Assembly: GCA_963806495.1 (NCBI GenBank)
Contig: CAWDYA010000008.1
Location: 372,001-436,000, forward strand
Length of the DNA: 64,000 bases
Source of the DNA: CAWDYA01 sp963806495
Lineage (GTDB): Bacteria; Acidobacteriota; Polarisedimenticolia; JACPZX01; DASXTC01
Direction: 5' to 3'
Below, piece after piece: positions 16,845 to 24,675 of this stretch. The translations under genes and the position numbers were made by a program. Under the pieces are notes generated by a model. The model made no database searches, was not told the origin of the DNA, and saw nothing but the letters and a program-made list of their open reading frames with translations. Within the stretch, counting starts at the first letter, position 1, and each line of letters opens with the position of its first letter.

Positions 16845-19045
16845 GCAGGCTGGCGCCGGCCGGCCGCGACGTCCGAGGACTCTCCGTTGTCGCGGAACTG
16901 GATCTCGTACAGCCGCCGGTAGAGGCCGCCACGCTCCAGCAGCTCGTGATGCGTGCCCGATTCGACCACCCGGCCCTGCTCCATGACGATGATTCGGTCC
17001 GCGTGGAGGATCGTCGAGAGACGGTGTGCGATGACGATCGTGGTCCTGCCGTGCACGAACCGGTCCATGGCGTCCTGGATCAGCCGCTCGCTCTCGGTGT
17101 CGAGCGACGACGTCGGCTCGTCCAGCAGCAGGATCGATGGATTGCGCATGATGGCACGCGCGAGCGCGATGCGCTGGCGCTGCCCGCCGGACATCATCAC
17201 CCCGCGATCCCCCACCACGGTGTTGTACCCCTGGGGCAGATCCTTGATGAACTCGTGGGCGTGCGCCGTGCGTGCCGCCTCCTCGATCTGCTCCTGGGTG
17301 ACCTCCTTCTCGCCGAACCGGATATTGCTGGAGATCGTGTCGTGGAAGAGTATCGGCTCCTGGGTGACGAAGCCGATCTGCCGGCGCAGCGAGTTGAGTG
17401 TGACGTTGCGGATGTCCCGGCCGTCGATCTCGATGCAGCCGTCCCGGACATCATAGAACCGGGGGATCAGGTTGAGCAGCGTCGACTTGCCGGCCCCGGA
17501 GGGCCCGACCAGCGCCACGAACTCTCCCCTGTTGATGCGCAGGCTGACGCCGCGCAGCACGGGCGCCGGCTCGTCGTAATGGAACGAGACGTTCCTGAGC
17601 TCGATCCCGCTGGCCAGCACCGGCAGCTCGACCGCCCCCGGCGCTTCCATCAGCTCGGGCACACGATCCATCTCGCCGAACACATCCGCCGCGCCGGCCA
17701 CGCTCTCCTGGATCTCGGTGATCGCGTTGTTGAGCTTCTTGATCGGGCTGTAGCAGGCCACCATGCCGGCGTAGAAGGTGATGAAGTCTCCCGGCGTCAT
17801 CTCGCCGCGCAGCACGGACACACCGCCGAGCAGCAGGAAGATGATCACGAACCCGGCCGAGAAGATCTCCACGACCGGCTGCAGCATCGACTTGGCGCGC
17901 GCTCCGCGCATGTCGTAGCGGAACGCCTGGTCGTTGGCCGAGGCGAAGATCTCGCGGGTGGTGGCCTCCATGACGAACGCCTTCACGATCCGGATACCGT
18001 CGATGCTGCGCTGCAGCATCTGGACCATGTTCGCCCGCTCGCGCAGGGACCGGTCGGTCGAGCGGCGGATCAGGCGGCCGGTCACCAGGATCACGAGCCA
18101 GTTGAGCGGGAAGATCAGCATCCCCACGAGCGTGAGCCGCAGGTTGATCGAGGCGGCCAGCGTGAGCGCGCCCACCACCATCAGCGGCTCGGTGACGATC
18201 TCCGAGAGGATGGCGGTCATTCCCTTCTGCATCTGGTTCAGCGAGTTGGTGAACTTGGAGATGATCACGCCTGACTTGCGCCGGTCGAAATAGGTCACCG
18301 ACTGCGAGATGAGGGCGTCGAACAGCTCCTGGCGCAGGTCGGTCATGCTGCGCTTGGAGAGCCAGTTCGACCAGAACGCCTTGTTGTAGAAGCAGAGGCT
18401 CTTGAGCAGCGTGATGACGAGAATCAGGCCCGAGATGACGAACAGCGCCTTGAACTTGTTGGCGAAGACGTGTTCCTGCAGCCAGTCGGCGACCTTCCGG
18501 GGGGTCCCCTTGCGCCAGAACCGCCCGGAGAACAGGTAATGGCCTCGTTCCGGGGTCACCAGGACGCGTGCGGTGATCTCCTCGCCGGGCATGAGCCTCC
18601 GCGTCTCATACCCCGCGGGCATCTCGACCTTCGCCCTCCAGCCCTTGCCGACGGCCTCGGCGTCGAGATGCAGTCCGTCGTATACGAAATCGCGGCGGTT
18701 CTTCAGGGCGATCGGGATCTCGAGCGAGGCGTCCTTGCGGAAACCTTCGAGCACCAGCGTGTCGTCCTCGAAGATGCGCCAGTCGCGCCCGAGCCGGCCG
18801 CGCCATCCCTCCGGCATATGCGGCCGGATCCGCAGCCCCTCGATCTCGCGCCCCCCCTCGTCGAACACCTTCAGCCCGATCTTGAGATCGGCGTCCTCGC
18901 TCGCGAACAGGGTGTCGAACAGCGGCTTCATGGCGCCGAGCGAGCCGATCGAGAGGGTGGCCGTCAGCACCGAGAGGATGAGCACCTGGACCACGCGCCA
19001 CCTGTACGGCCACAGGTAGGTGATCATCCGGCGGTAGAGCCTCAT
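16841..19045 (-). CDS. MsbA-like ABC exporter with extracytoplasmic insert
   Basis: 734 residues: an exporter membrane domain fused to its ATPase. Walker A is GPSGAGKST (514-522), the signature is MSGGQRQRIALARAI, Walker B is ILLLDEPTSSLD, and the switch histidine is in IVIAHRLST. The membrane domain and D-R-R-K-S-G-V-I-I-S-K-F segment resemble lipid-A/glycolipid flippases (MsbA) and homodimeric exporters. Unusually, about 145 residues (50-195, containing GWRGRLGRDWRIF and MPGEEITARVLVTPERGHY) separate the first two membrane helices where MsbA has a short loop; this would face the periplasm and may be a binding domain. It overlaps both neighbours by ATGA. Export of the glycolipid made by this operon is the likely role. 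Confidence 0.88.
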   Translation of the reverse strand: MRLYRRMITYLWPYRWRVVQVLILSVLTATLSIGSLGAMKPLFDTLFASEDADLKIGLKVFDEGGREIEGLRIRPHMPEGWRGRLGRDWRIFEDDTLVLEGFRKDASLEIPIALKNRRDFVYDGLHLDAEAVGKGWRAKVEMPAGYETRRLMPGEEITARVLVTPERGHYLFSGRFWRKGTPRKVADWLQEHVFANKFKALFVISGLILVITLLKSLCFYNKAFWSNWLSKRSMTDLRQELFDALISQSVTYFDRRKSGVIISKFTNSLNQMQKGMTAILSEIVTEPLMVVGALTLAASINLRLTLVGMLIFPLNWLVILVTGRLIRRSTDRSLRERANMVQMLQRSIDGIRIVKAFVMEATTREIFASANDQAFRYDMRGARAKSMLQPVVEIFSAGFVIIFLLLGGVSVLRGEMTPGDFITFYAGMVACYSPIKKLNNAITEIQESVAGAADVFGEMDRVPELMEAPGAVELPVLASGIELRNVSFHYDEPAPVLRGVSLRINRGEFVALVGPSGAGKSTLLNLIPRFYDVRDGCIEIDGRDIRNVTLNSLRRQIGFVTQEPILFHDTISSNIRFGEKEVTQEQIEEAARTAHAHEFIKDLPQGYNTVVGDRGVMMSGGQRQRIALARAIMRNPSILLLDEPTSSLDTESERLIQDAMDRFVHGRTTIVIAHRLSTILHADRIIVMEQGRVVESGTHHELLERGGLYRRLYEIQFRDNGESSDVAAGRRQPA

Positions 19046-20248
19046 GCGGTCTTCCTCGCCCCGACGCCGTCAGGACGCGTCCTCAGGCCCCGGTGCGCGC
19101 AGCTCTCGGTCACTGCCGTCGCATAGGCCTGCAGGGTCTGGTCGCACAGCCGCTTCACCGAATACCGGCGCGACACCTCCTCGCGGGCACGCCGGGCGAC
19201 GGCGCGTGCGGATTCCCGATCGGTGAGGACGCGTCGCAGGGCGGTCTCGAGGGCAGCGGGGTCGCCCGGTCGTACGATGAAGCCGGTGGACCCGTCCTCG
19301 ATGATGCTGCGCGCGCCGCCCACGTCGGAAGCGATCACGGGAACGCCCAGCGCCATCGCCTCCTTGAGCGAGGCTGACGACGCATCGCAGCCGATCGACG
19401 GCAGGACGGCGACGTCGAACGCCGCCTCGACCTCGGCGATGTCGGCACGGAAACCCAGGAACCGCACCCTGTCCTCGAGCCCCAGTTCGCGCGCCTCCCG
19501 CCGCAGCGTCCCCTCGTTCGGCCCCAGCCCGGCGAACAGCAGCGTCAGCGAGGGCATCGTCGATTGCAGCGCCGCCGCGGCCCTCAGCAGGTATGTGTGC
19601 CCCTTGTCGAGGACGAGACGACCCGCGACGCCCACCACGAGGGCATCGTCGGACAGGCCGAGCTCGCGCCGGACGCGGCCGCCATCCACCCCATCGTGAA
19701 ACACATCCGCGCGGTAGGCGGAGGGGATCACCGAGATCCGGGCCGGATTCGAGCGTCCCGTCCCCGATGAAGCGGCCGTAGAGCGGGCGGACGCTCTCGT
19801 CCACGATGATCAGATGATCCACCAGGCGGCCGTACAGGATGCGGTTCGGGCGTCCCGTGCGGACCCTCTTGGTATTGTGGCGCGTCAGCACGAGACACCG
19901 CGGCAGACCGGTGAGCAGCCGGACCGAGGCCGTCACCCACGCGTCCTGCGAGCCGTGCACGTCCACCACGTCGAACGCGCTTTCCCTCAGCAGCGTCTTC
20001 ATCAGACGCACGTCCCGCATGAACGCGCCGGCGTGCCCGGGCGCGCGGAAGGCGAACCGGTCCTCCACGTGGAGCCCGTCGGCCCCGGCCGCCGCCTCGC
20101 GCGCGCGCCGCGTCAGCTCGCCGGGAGGGGCCGCGATGGTGACCTGATGGCCCCGCCGCGCCAGCTCCTGCGAGAGCATCAGCACCCGCGAGGCCTGCCC
20201 GCCCCATCCCCTGTGGAAGTCCGTATGGAGGATCTTCAATGGCCGCAT
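19042..20248 (-). CDS. GT4 glycosyltransferase (frameshifted)
   Basis: About 401 residues across a frameshift. The N-terminal half starts MRPLKILHTDFHRGWGGQAS (ATG at 20248, chosen because it begins the GT4 first strand; earlier ATGs at 20278 and 20305 add unmatched residues) and contains DVVDVHGSQDAWVTASV and LTRHNTKRVRTGRPN. Near 19742 one extra base breaks LESARISVIPSAYR; the second half then has AGRLVLDKGHTYLLRAA, FAGLGPNEGTL and SASLKEAMALGVPVIASDVG with the GT4 acidic pair. The stop overlaps the ABC exporter start by ATGA. It is the first gene of the operon, with an extended -10 promoter upstream. Confidence 0.8.
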
Positions 20249-20314
20249 CGGTGATAATGTACTCGTTATGTGGTTCATTGTTCGATACTTGTCGACCGCC
20301 GGCATAAACGCGGC

Positions 20315-20323
20315 ATTATATCA
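20315..20323 (-). promoter_or_regulatory. Extended -10 promoter of the 20248-13016 operon
   Basis: On the minus strand the sequence is TGATATAAT: a perfect TATAAT with the TGn extension. Transcription would start near 20308, about 60 bases before the first ATG used. No -35 match is seen, as expected for an extended -10 promoter. The site lies inside the longest possible 5' extension of the divergent phosphotransferase gene, which argues for the shorter start of that gene. Confidence 0.55.
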
Positions 20324-20362
20324 CAGGCATCGCGCCGCACCCGGACGGGCATCGGTGCCGCC

Positions 20363-21325
20363 GTGACCATCGAGGCGCTGCGCGACTACATCGCCGCCAC
20401 CGTGCTCCCCTCGATGGGGATCCACAAACGGGAATTCGCCGTCGCGCCGCCCGCCGCCGGCGGCACGCGGTCCTCGCTGTACGTGATCCGCGCCGAGAAG
20501 ATGCCGCCGCTGCTGCTGAGGGCGTTCGATCGCCGGAGCCAGGCGGTGAGAAACGCCGAGGCGCTCAGGCACCTCGACGCATTGCGGCTTCCCGCGCCCC
20601 GTCTCGTCTACTACGACCTGACATTCCACCGGCGGATGCTGCCCGGGCAGGCGGGAGCGCTTCCCTTCATCACCATCGAGACCTGGATCGACGGGACGCG
20701 TCACGCCGATCTCCACGACCCGGCGGTCTCCGGCCCCGCCGCGCTCGGGGTGGCCCGGCTGCTGGCCCGGTTCCACGCTGTGACCCGCCGCCGCTGGGGA
20801 CGTGCCGCAGGCGGCCGGTTCCGGTCCTTCGCGTCCTACACGCTGATGGGCGTCCGCCGCATGGCGGCCGGGCTGCGCGAGCGCGGCTGGCTCGGCCCGG
20901 ACGAGGAGCGGCGCACCCTCGATGCCTTCACCTCCTGGCACGCACGGATCGGAGGCATCACGCCGCACAATCTCGTCCACAACGACGCCAACCGGCACAA
21001 TTTCATCCTGACGCCGTCGGGTGAGGTCACCCCGGTGGATCTCCACCGGCTCTCCTACGAGCCGTTCCCCGAGGAGCTGGTCAACGCGCTGTACCACTTC
21101 TGCCGCAAGGACTCCGAGCTGGCGACCCGGTTCCGGCAGAGCTACTTCGAGGCCGCCGGAGAGGGCGCACGCGAGCTGTTCGAGAACACGTGCGGCTTCT
21201 TCGAGCCTCTCAACTATCTGAAGAAGATGTACCGCCGCGCCGGGACCACGGACCTGGCGTCCGACGACGAGAAGATGGCGCTCTGGAAGGAGCGGGCGAC
21301 CGGGATCAGGCCGCCTGCGCCGTGA
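20363..21325 (+). CDS. Aminoglycoside-phosphotransferase-like kinase
   Basis: 320 residues from the GTG at 20363 (VTIEALRDYIAATVLPSMG); a GTG at 20270 would add 31 residues that overlap the divergent promoter and is judged unlikely. Neither start has a clear ribosome-binding site. The kinase fold is shown by VIRAEKMPPLLLRAF (nucleotide-side lysine), the catalytic loop LVHNDANRHNFIL (H-N-D-x4-N variant) and VDLHRLSYEP for the metal site. These are features of the APH/choline-kinase/LPS-kinase superfamily. The C-terminus (ENTCGFFEPLNYLKKM) is typical of the lipopolysaccharide-kinase side. It diverges from the RtcB/HprK operon, and its last 20 bases overlap the convergent sensor kinase. A phosphate transfer to a sugar or lipid head group is likely. 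Confidence 0.65.
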   Translation: MTIEALRDYIAATVLPSMGIHKREFAVAPPAAGGTRSSLYVIRAEKMPPLLLRAFDRRSQAVRNAEALRHLDALRLPAPRLVYYDLTFHRRMLPGQAGALPFITIETWIDGTRHADLHDPAVSGPAALGVARLLARFHAVTRRRWGRAAGGRFRSFASYTLMGVRRMAAGLRERGWLGPDEERRTLDAFTSWHARIGGITPHNLVHNDANRHNFILTPSGEVTPVDLHRLSYEPFPEELVNALYHFCRKDSELATRFRQSYFEAAGEGARELFENTCGFFEPLNYLKKMYRRAGTTDLASDDEKMALWKERATGIRPPAP

Positions 21326-22727
21326 CGATCAGCTCGAACCGGCTGCCCCGCCCCGGCGCGCTGGCCACCCGGATCTCGGCCCCGTGCAGACGGGCGATCT
21401 CCTGCGCGATGGCAAGCCCGAGACCGCTACCGCCGTCGTCGCGGGCGCGCGCCGGGTCGCCTCGGTAGAACCGGTCGAACACGCGCGGCAGGTCCTCCTC
21501 GGGAATCCCGGGCCCGTTGTCCTCCACGGCGACCCACGGGGCCGGCTCCCCGCCGGCGGTCACCCGCACCGTGCCTCCCGGCTGGGTGAACTTCACCGCG
21601 TTATCCACCAGGTTCGCGATGCACTCGCCGAGCAGCAGGCGATCCCCGGTGACGGGGATGGCGCGGGGCAGATCGAGCGACACCTCGATCCCCTTGGCGG
21701 CCGCGGCGCCCGAGTGCAGGCTCGCCGCTTCACGGGCGGCGCGCGTCAGATCCACCTCCTCGCGCCCGGGGCCCAGCATCGCGGCGTCGTGCCGCGACAA
21801 CGTCAGCAGCCTCTCGAGCAGGCCCGAGAGACGCAGCGACGTCCGGTAGATCGCCTCGACCGAGTCACGCATGTCGACCGCCTCGCGCGGCTTGCGCAGG
21901 GCCACCTCGCACTCGGTGCGGATCACGCTGAGGGGGGAGCGCAGCTCGTGCGCCGCGTCCGCGGTGAACCGCTTCTGACGCTCGAGGGCCTCAGCGTGCC
22001 TGTCGAGGGTCCGGTTGAGCGCCGCCACCAGGTCGAGTATCTCGCCGTCGATCCCGTCCTCCCGCAACCGGATGCGCGGGCCGTGCGGGCCGATCGCGGC
22101 GGCCTGGCCCGACAGTGTTCGCAGCGGTCTCAGGCAGCGCCCGACGAGCCAGACCGGGTAGGCCGCCAGCACGACGAACAGCGCGCCGAACCCCGCTGCC
22201 AGCCACAGCCGCAGCGTCGCCATCGCGGCGGATACATCGGCGGTCGGGAGGCCGACCTGAATCCAGAGCCTCCTGGCGGCGCCGGCGGGGGAGGCCGGCG
22301 TCGCCTTCGATGTCGCACGTGCGGGGGGGACCCGAACCGAGGCGGTGCAGACCCGCAGCTCCGTCGCGCCGCGGACGCGCAGGGTGGCGCACGCGGGCGC
22401 CTGCCGGGACAGCGGCAGGGGGACGGGCGGCGTGCTGCCGGTGCCGTCGAGCACCGCGCCCGACGCGGAGCGCACGGCATAGAACGAGCCCGGCCCCCCA
22501 TCGCTCAACGCGTGCAGGGTGTCGGGATCCTCCTTGAGCGCGAGCTCTCCGTCCGGCTCGACCACGAGCATTCCGCCGATGCCGTCCACGAGAGTCATGA
22601 CCCGTTCATCGAGCGCCCCGGTCAGGTCCCGATGCACCGCCCTGTCGATCGCCACACCCGTGGCGAGCAGGGCCACGGCCGAGACCGGCAGCAGCCCCAC
22701 GAGGATCCTCGCGCGCAGCGTTCTCAC
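21306..22727 (-). CDS. Two-component sensor histidine kinase
   Basis: 473 residues, starting at the GTG that overlaps the regulator's stop (GTGA, 22724-22727). One membrane helix near the N-terminus (ILVGLLPVSAVALLATGVAI), a periplasmic sensor region of about 140 residues with CATLRVRGATELRVC as a possible disulfide pair, a second helix (LWLAAGFGALFVVLAAY), HAMP, then the phosphoacceptor HELRSPLSVIRTE, N-box LVDNAVKFT, G1 EDNGPGIPE and G2 GSGLGLAIA. This is a complete HisKA/HATPase kinase of the CzcS/QseC-like architecture. The ligand is not evident. It is encoded with the OmpR-type regulator and, upstream, a secreted protein. Confidence 0.9.
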   Translation of the reverse strand: MRTLRARILVGLLPVSAVALLATGVAIDRAVHRDLTGALDERVMTLVDGIGGMLVVEPDGELALKEDPDTLHALSDGGPGSFYAVRSASGAVLDGTGSTPPVPLPLSRQAPACATLRVRGATELRVCTASVRVPPARATSKATPASPAGAARRLWIQVGLPTADVSAAMATLRLWLAAGFGALFVVLAAYPVWLVGRCLRPLRTLSGQAAAIGPHGPRIRLREDGIDGEILDLVAALNRTLDRHAEALERQKRFTADAAHELRSPLSVIRTECEVALRKPREAVDMRDSVEAIYRTSLRLSGLLERLLTLSRHDAAMLGPGREEVDLTRAAREAASLHSGAAAAKGIEVSLDLPRAIPVTGDRLLLGECIANLVDNAVKFTQPGGTVRVTAGGEPAPWVAVEDNGPGIPEEDLPRVFDRFYRGDPARARDDGGSGLGLAIAQEIARLHGAEIRVASAPGRGSRFELIVTAQAA

Positions 22728-23413
22728 ACGGGCTCCTCCTCTTCTTCCCGGCGGATGACGAACCCGATCCCTCGCATGGTGACGATCGGGTTCACTCCGG
22801 CCACCTTCCGGATCTTGCGCCTCAGATTCGCCATGTGCGCGTCGATCACGTTCGAATCGCAGGCGAAGTCGCCTTCGTAGACGCAATCGACCAGCCGCCT
22901 CCGGCTGAGCACCGTCCCCTGTTCCAGGAGCAACGCCTCCAGGATCGCGAACTCGCGCGGCGTGAGGTCGATCATCCGGCGCGCCCATGTCACCCGCCGC
23001 GCATCCTGATCGAGCGAGAGGTCCCGCCATGCCAGCCGGCTGCACGCGACGCCGTGGCATCGCCGCACCAGACCCCGCACACGCGCCAGCAGCTCCTCGA
23101 AGGCGAACGGCTTGGTGAGGTAGTCGTCGCCCCCCGCACGAAGACCCCGCACGCGGTCCTCGAGAGCGTCCCGGGCGCTGAGCACCAGCACCGGGACCGG
23201 CACGTTTCGCCGCCGCAGCTCCTCGAGGACGCGGTACCCGTCCATCCCGGGCAGCATCAGGTCCAGGATGACGGCGTCGTACTCCTGGGCGGCGGCAGCG
23301 CGCAGCCCATCCGTCCCGGTGGACTCACGATCCACGGCGAAGCCCTCGTCGTGGAACCCCGTGGCCAGGGCCCGGGCCAGATCGACATCGTCTTCGACGA
23401 TCAGCAGGCGCAT
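22724..23413 (-). CDS. OmpR/PhoB-family response regulator
   Basis: 229 residues. The receiver domain has the acidic pocket EDD (7-9), the phosphorylation site D51 in DAVILDLMLPGMDGY and K101 in DYLTKPFAFEELLARV. The C-terminal winged helix shows LTPREFAILEALLLEQGTV and SNVIDAHMANLRRKI, the DNA-recognition region of OmpR/PhoB regulators. It is 17 bases downstream of the secreted-protein gene and overlaps the kinase by GTGA, so the three are cotranscribed and the regulator and kinase are translationally coupled. Which promoter it controls is not visible, since no clear direct repeat was found upstream. Confidence 0.92.
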   Translation of the reverse strand: MRLLIVEDDVDLARALATGFHDEGFAVDRESTGTDGLRAAAAQEYDAVILDLMLPGMDGYRVLEELRRRNVPVPVLVLSARDALEDRVRGLRAGGDDYLTKPFAFEELLARVRGLVRRCHGVACSRLAWRDLSLDQDARRVTWARRMIDLTPREFAILEALLLEQGTVLSRRRLVDCVYEGDFACDSNVIDAHMANLRRKIRKVAGVNPIVTMRGIGFVIRREEEEEPV

Positions 23414-23430
23414 GACATCGCCGGCTCGCC

Positions 23431-24156
23431 TCAGAAGGCGTTTCCGTACCAGGTCAGCATCAGACTCTCGTCCTGCACCACTCCGATACCCGGAGCATAC
23501 AGCTTGTATTCGGTCTTGCCCGGTTCGAGCGGCGACGTCTCCCGGCTGAGGACGCAGCGATCGAAGTCACCGGCCGGCGTGGACGCGGTCTGCTCCATCG
23601 CAATCGTCTCGGCCTGGTCCTGCGCCACGCCGGGGGCGAGCTCCTGCACGTAGCGCTGCCCGAGCAGCACGTCGCCCGGCATCACGATGCCCGGAGTCGC
23701 GCCGTTCTCTCCCGCGTGCCACGCCCCCTCGTGGCTGACGATGTCGCCGTTCTCGTCGTAGATGTCGACGTCCTCGCCGAAGTAGTAGACGCTGTCGGTC
23801 CAATCGCAGATGGCGTAGTAGTTGCGGGAGACCTCCTCGAGGAGGCCGTCGTGGACCTCGCGCTCCTCGATGACGCGCGTCGGGATGCCGTCCACCATGA
23901 GGGTGTCGTTGAGCACCGTGACGGTGAGCAGGACGTGCTCCTTGTCCTGGTCTCCCTCGTATGTCCGCTGGAAGCCCGGCTCGAGAACGAAGTACGGATT
24001 CGTGCCCGTGGTGGAGAAGGTGCAGCTGCCGGGGTCGAACCCGCTGGTGAACTCCTTGACGCGCGAGTCCGCGCGCGCCGTGTCGCACGCCAGGATTGCG
24101 ATGATGAACGCCGCCACGGCGCCCGCCAGGATCGTCCACCATCCGTTGTGCATCAT
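23431..24156 (-). CDS. Secreted protein of unknown function, linked to a two-component system
   Basis: 241 residues; the ATG at 24156 has GGAGG five bases upstream (a second ATG follows directly). A signal peptide or N-terminal anchor is formed by WTILAGAVAAFIIAILAC, with a cysteine at the end of the hydrophobic stretch that could be a lipobox-like site but lacks the preceding consensus. The mature part is acidic and beta-rich: YFVLEPGFQRTYEG, VLNDTLMVDGIPTRVIEERE, SRNYYAICDWTDSVYYFGED. Proteins of this appearance are annotated only as conserved hypothetical. As the first gene of the regulator/kinase operon it may be a sensed or accessory component. I do not assign a function. Confidence 0.6.
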   Translation of the reverse strand: MMHNGWWTILAGAVAAFIIAILACDTARADSRVKEFTSGFDPGSCTFSTTGTNPYFVLEPGFQRTYEGDQDKEHVLLTVTVLNDTLMVDGIPTRVIEEREVHDGLLEEVSRNYYAICDWTDSVYYFGEDVDIYDENGDIVSHEGAWHAGENGATPGIVMPGDVLLGQRYVQELAPGVAQDQAETIAMEQTASTPAGDFDRCVLSRETSPLEPGKTEYKLYAPGIGVVQDESLMLTWYGNAF

Positions 24157-24302
24157 GTTCCCTCCTCGTAACGGGCGGCGCGGGCCGCCCGGGGTCGTCC
24201 AGCCGACCGAATCACCCCCTTACCCTAGCGGACGGATCATTAAGCCGTCATGAAGATTGGAGAAAAATTCCGACCGCGCCGCCGGTGTACACTGGGAGCC
24301 AG

Positions 24303-24659
24303 ATGGCTGTGAGCGCCAGCTTTCTCACCTTTGCTCTCGAGCAGCTCTCCCGGGTGGCCCCTGTCCGAAGCCGCAGGATGTTCGGCGGGGTGGGCCTGTA
24401 CGCAAGCGATCTGTTCTTCGCACTCATCGCCGACGACACGCTCTACTTCAAGGTGGACGACTCGAACCGGGCCGAGTTCGAGCGATGGGGCACGGGGCCG
24501 TTCATGCCGTTCGGCGATACCTCGCACGTGATGCAGTACTACGAGGTGCCGATCGCGGTGCTCGAGGAGATAGAGCGGCTGGAGCCGACGATGAACGCGG
24601 CGCTCGACGTGGCCCGCAGGGCGCGGAGACGGCGCCGGCCCGGACGGCACCGCCGCTGA
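24303..24659 (+). CDS. TfoX N-terminal-domain protein
   Basis: 118 residues from the ATG at 24303 (GGGAG five bases upstream; an in-frame GTG at 24285 is less likely). It contains SRRMFGGVGLYASDLFFALI and DTLYFKVDDSN, the core of the TfoX-N domain, and ends in an arginine-rich tail. Full TfoX/Sxy has a second domain and governs competence with CRP; proteins with only this first domain are widespread and uncharacterised. It stands alone, 17 bases from the end of a convergent membrane protein gene. No competence genes are visible in the window, so a role in DNA uptake is not supported. Confidence 0.8.
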   Translation: MAVSASFLTFALEQLSRVAPVRSRRMFGGVGLYASDLFFALIADDTLYFKVDDSNRAEFERWGTGPFMPFGDTSHVMQYYEVPIAVLEEIERLEPTMNAALDVARRARRRRRPGRHRR

Positions 24660-24675
24660 GGCCGCCTAAGACCCA

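Noticed and set aside
9216..20248. A lasso-peptide cluster, suggested by the AsnB-like enzyme, HprK-like kinase and ABC exporter
   Set aside because: No PqqD-like B1, no transglutaminase-like B2 and no precursor peptide are seen, the AsnB-like gene is 2 kb away and separated by mpl, and all other neighbours are glycan genes.
24170..24192. GGGCGG-CGCGGG-CCGCCC inverted repeat between the secreted-protein gene and TfoX gene
   Set aside because: It lies upstream of both starts in a GC-rich gap; such short GC stems arise easily at this composition and no T-tract follows.
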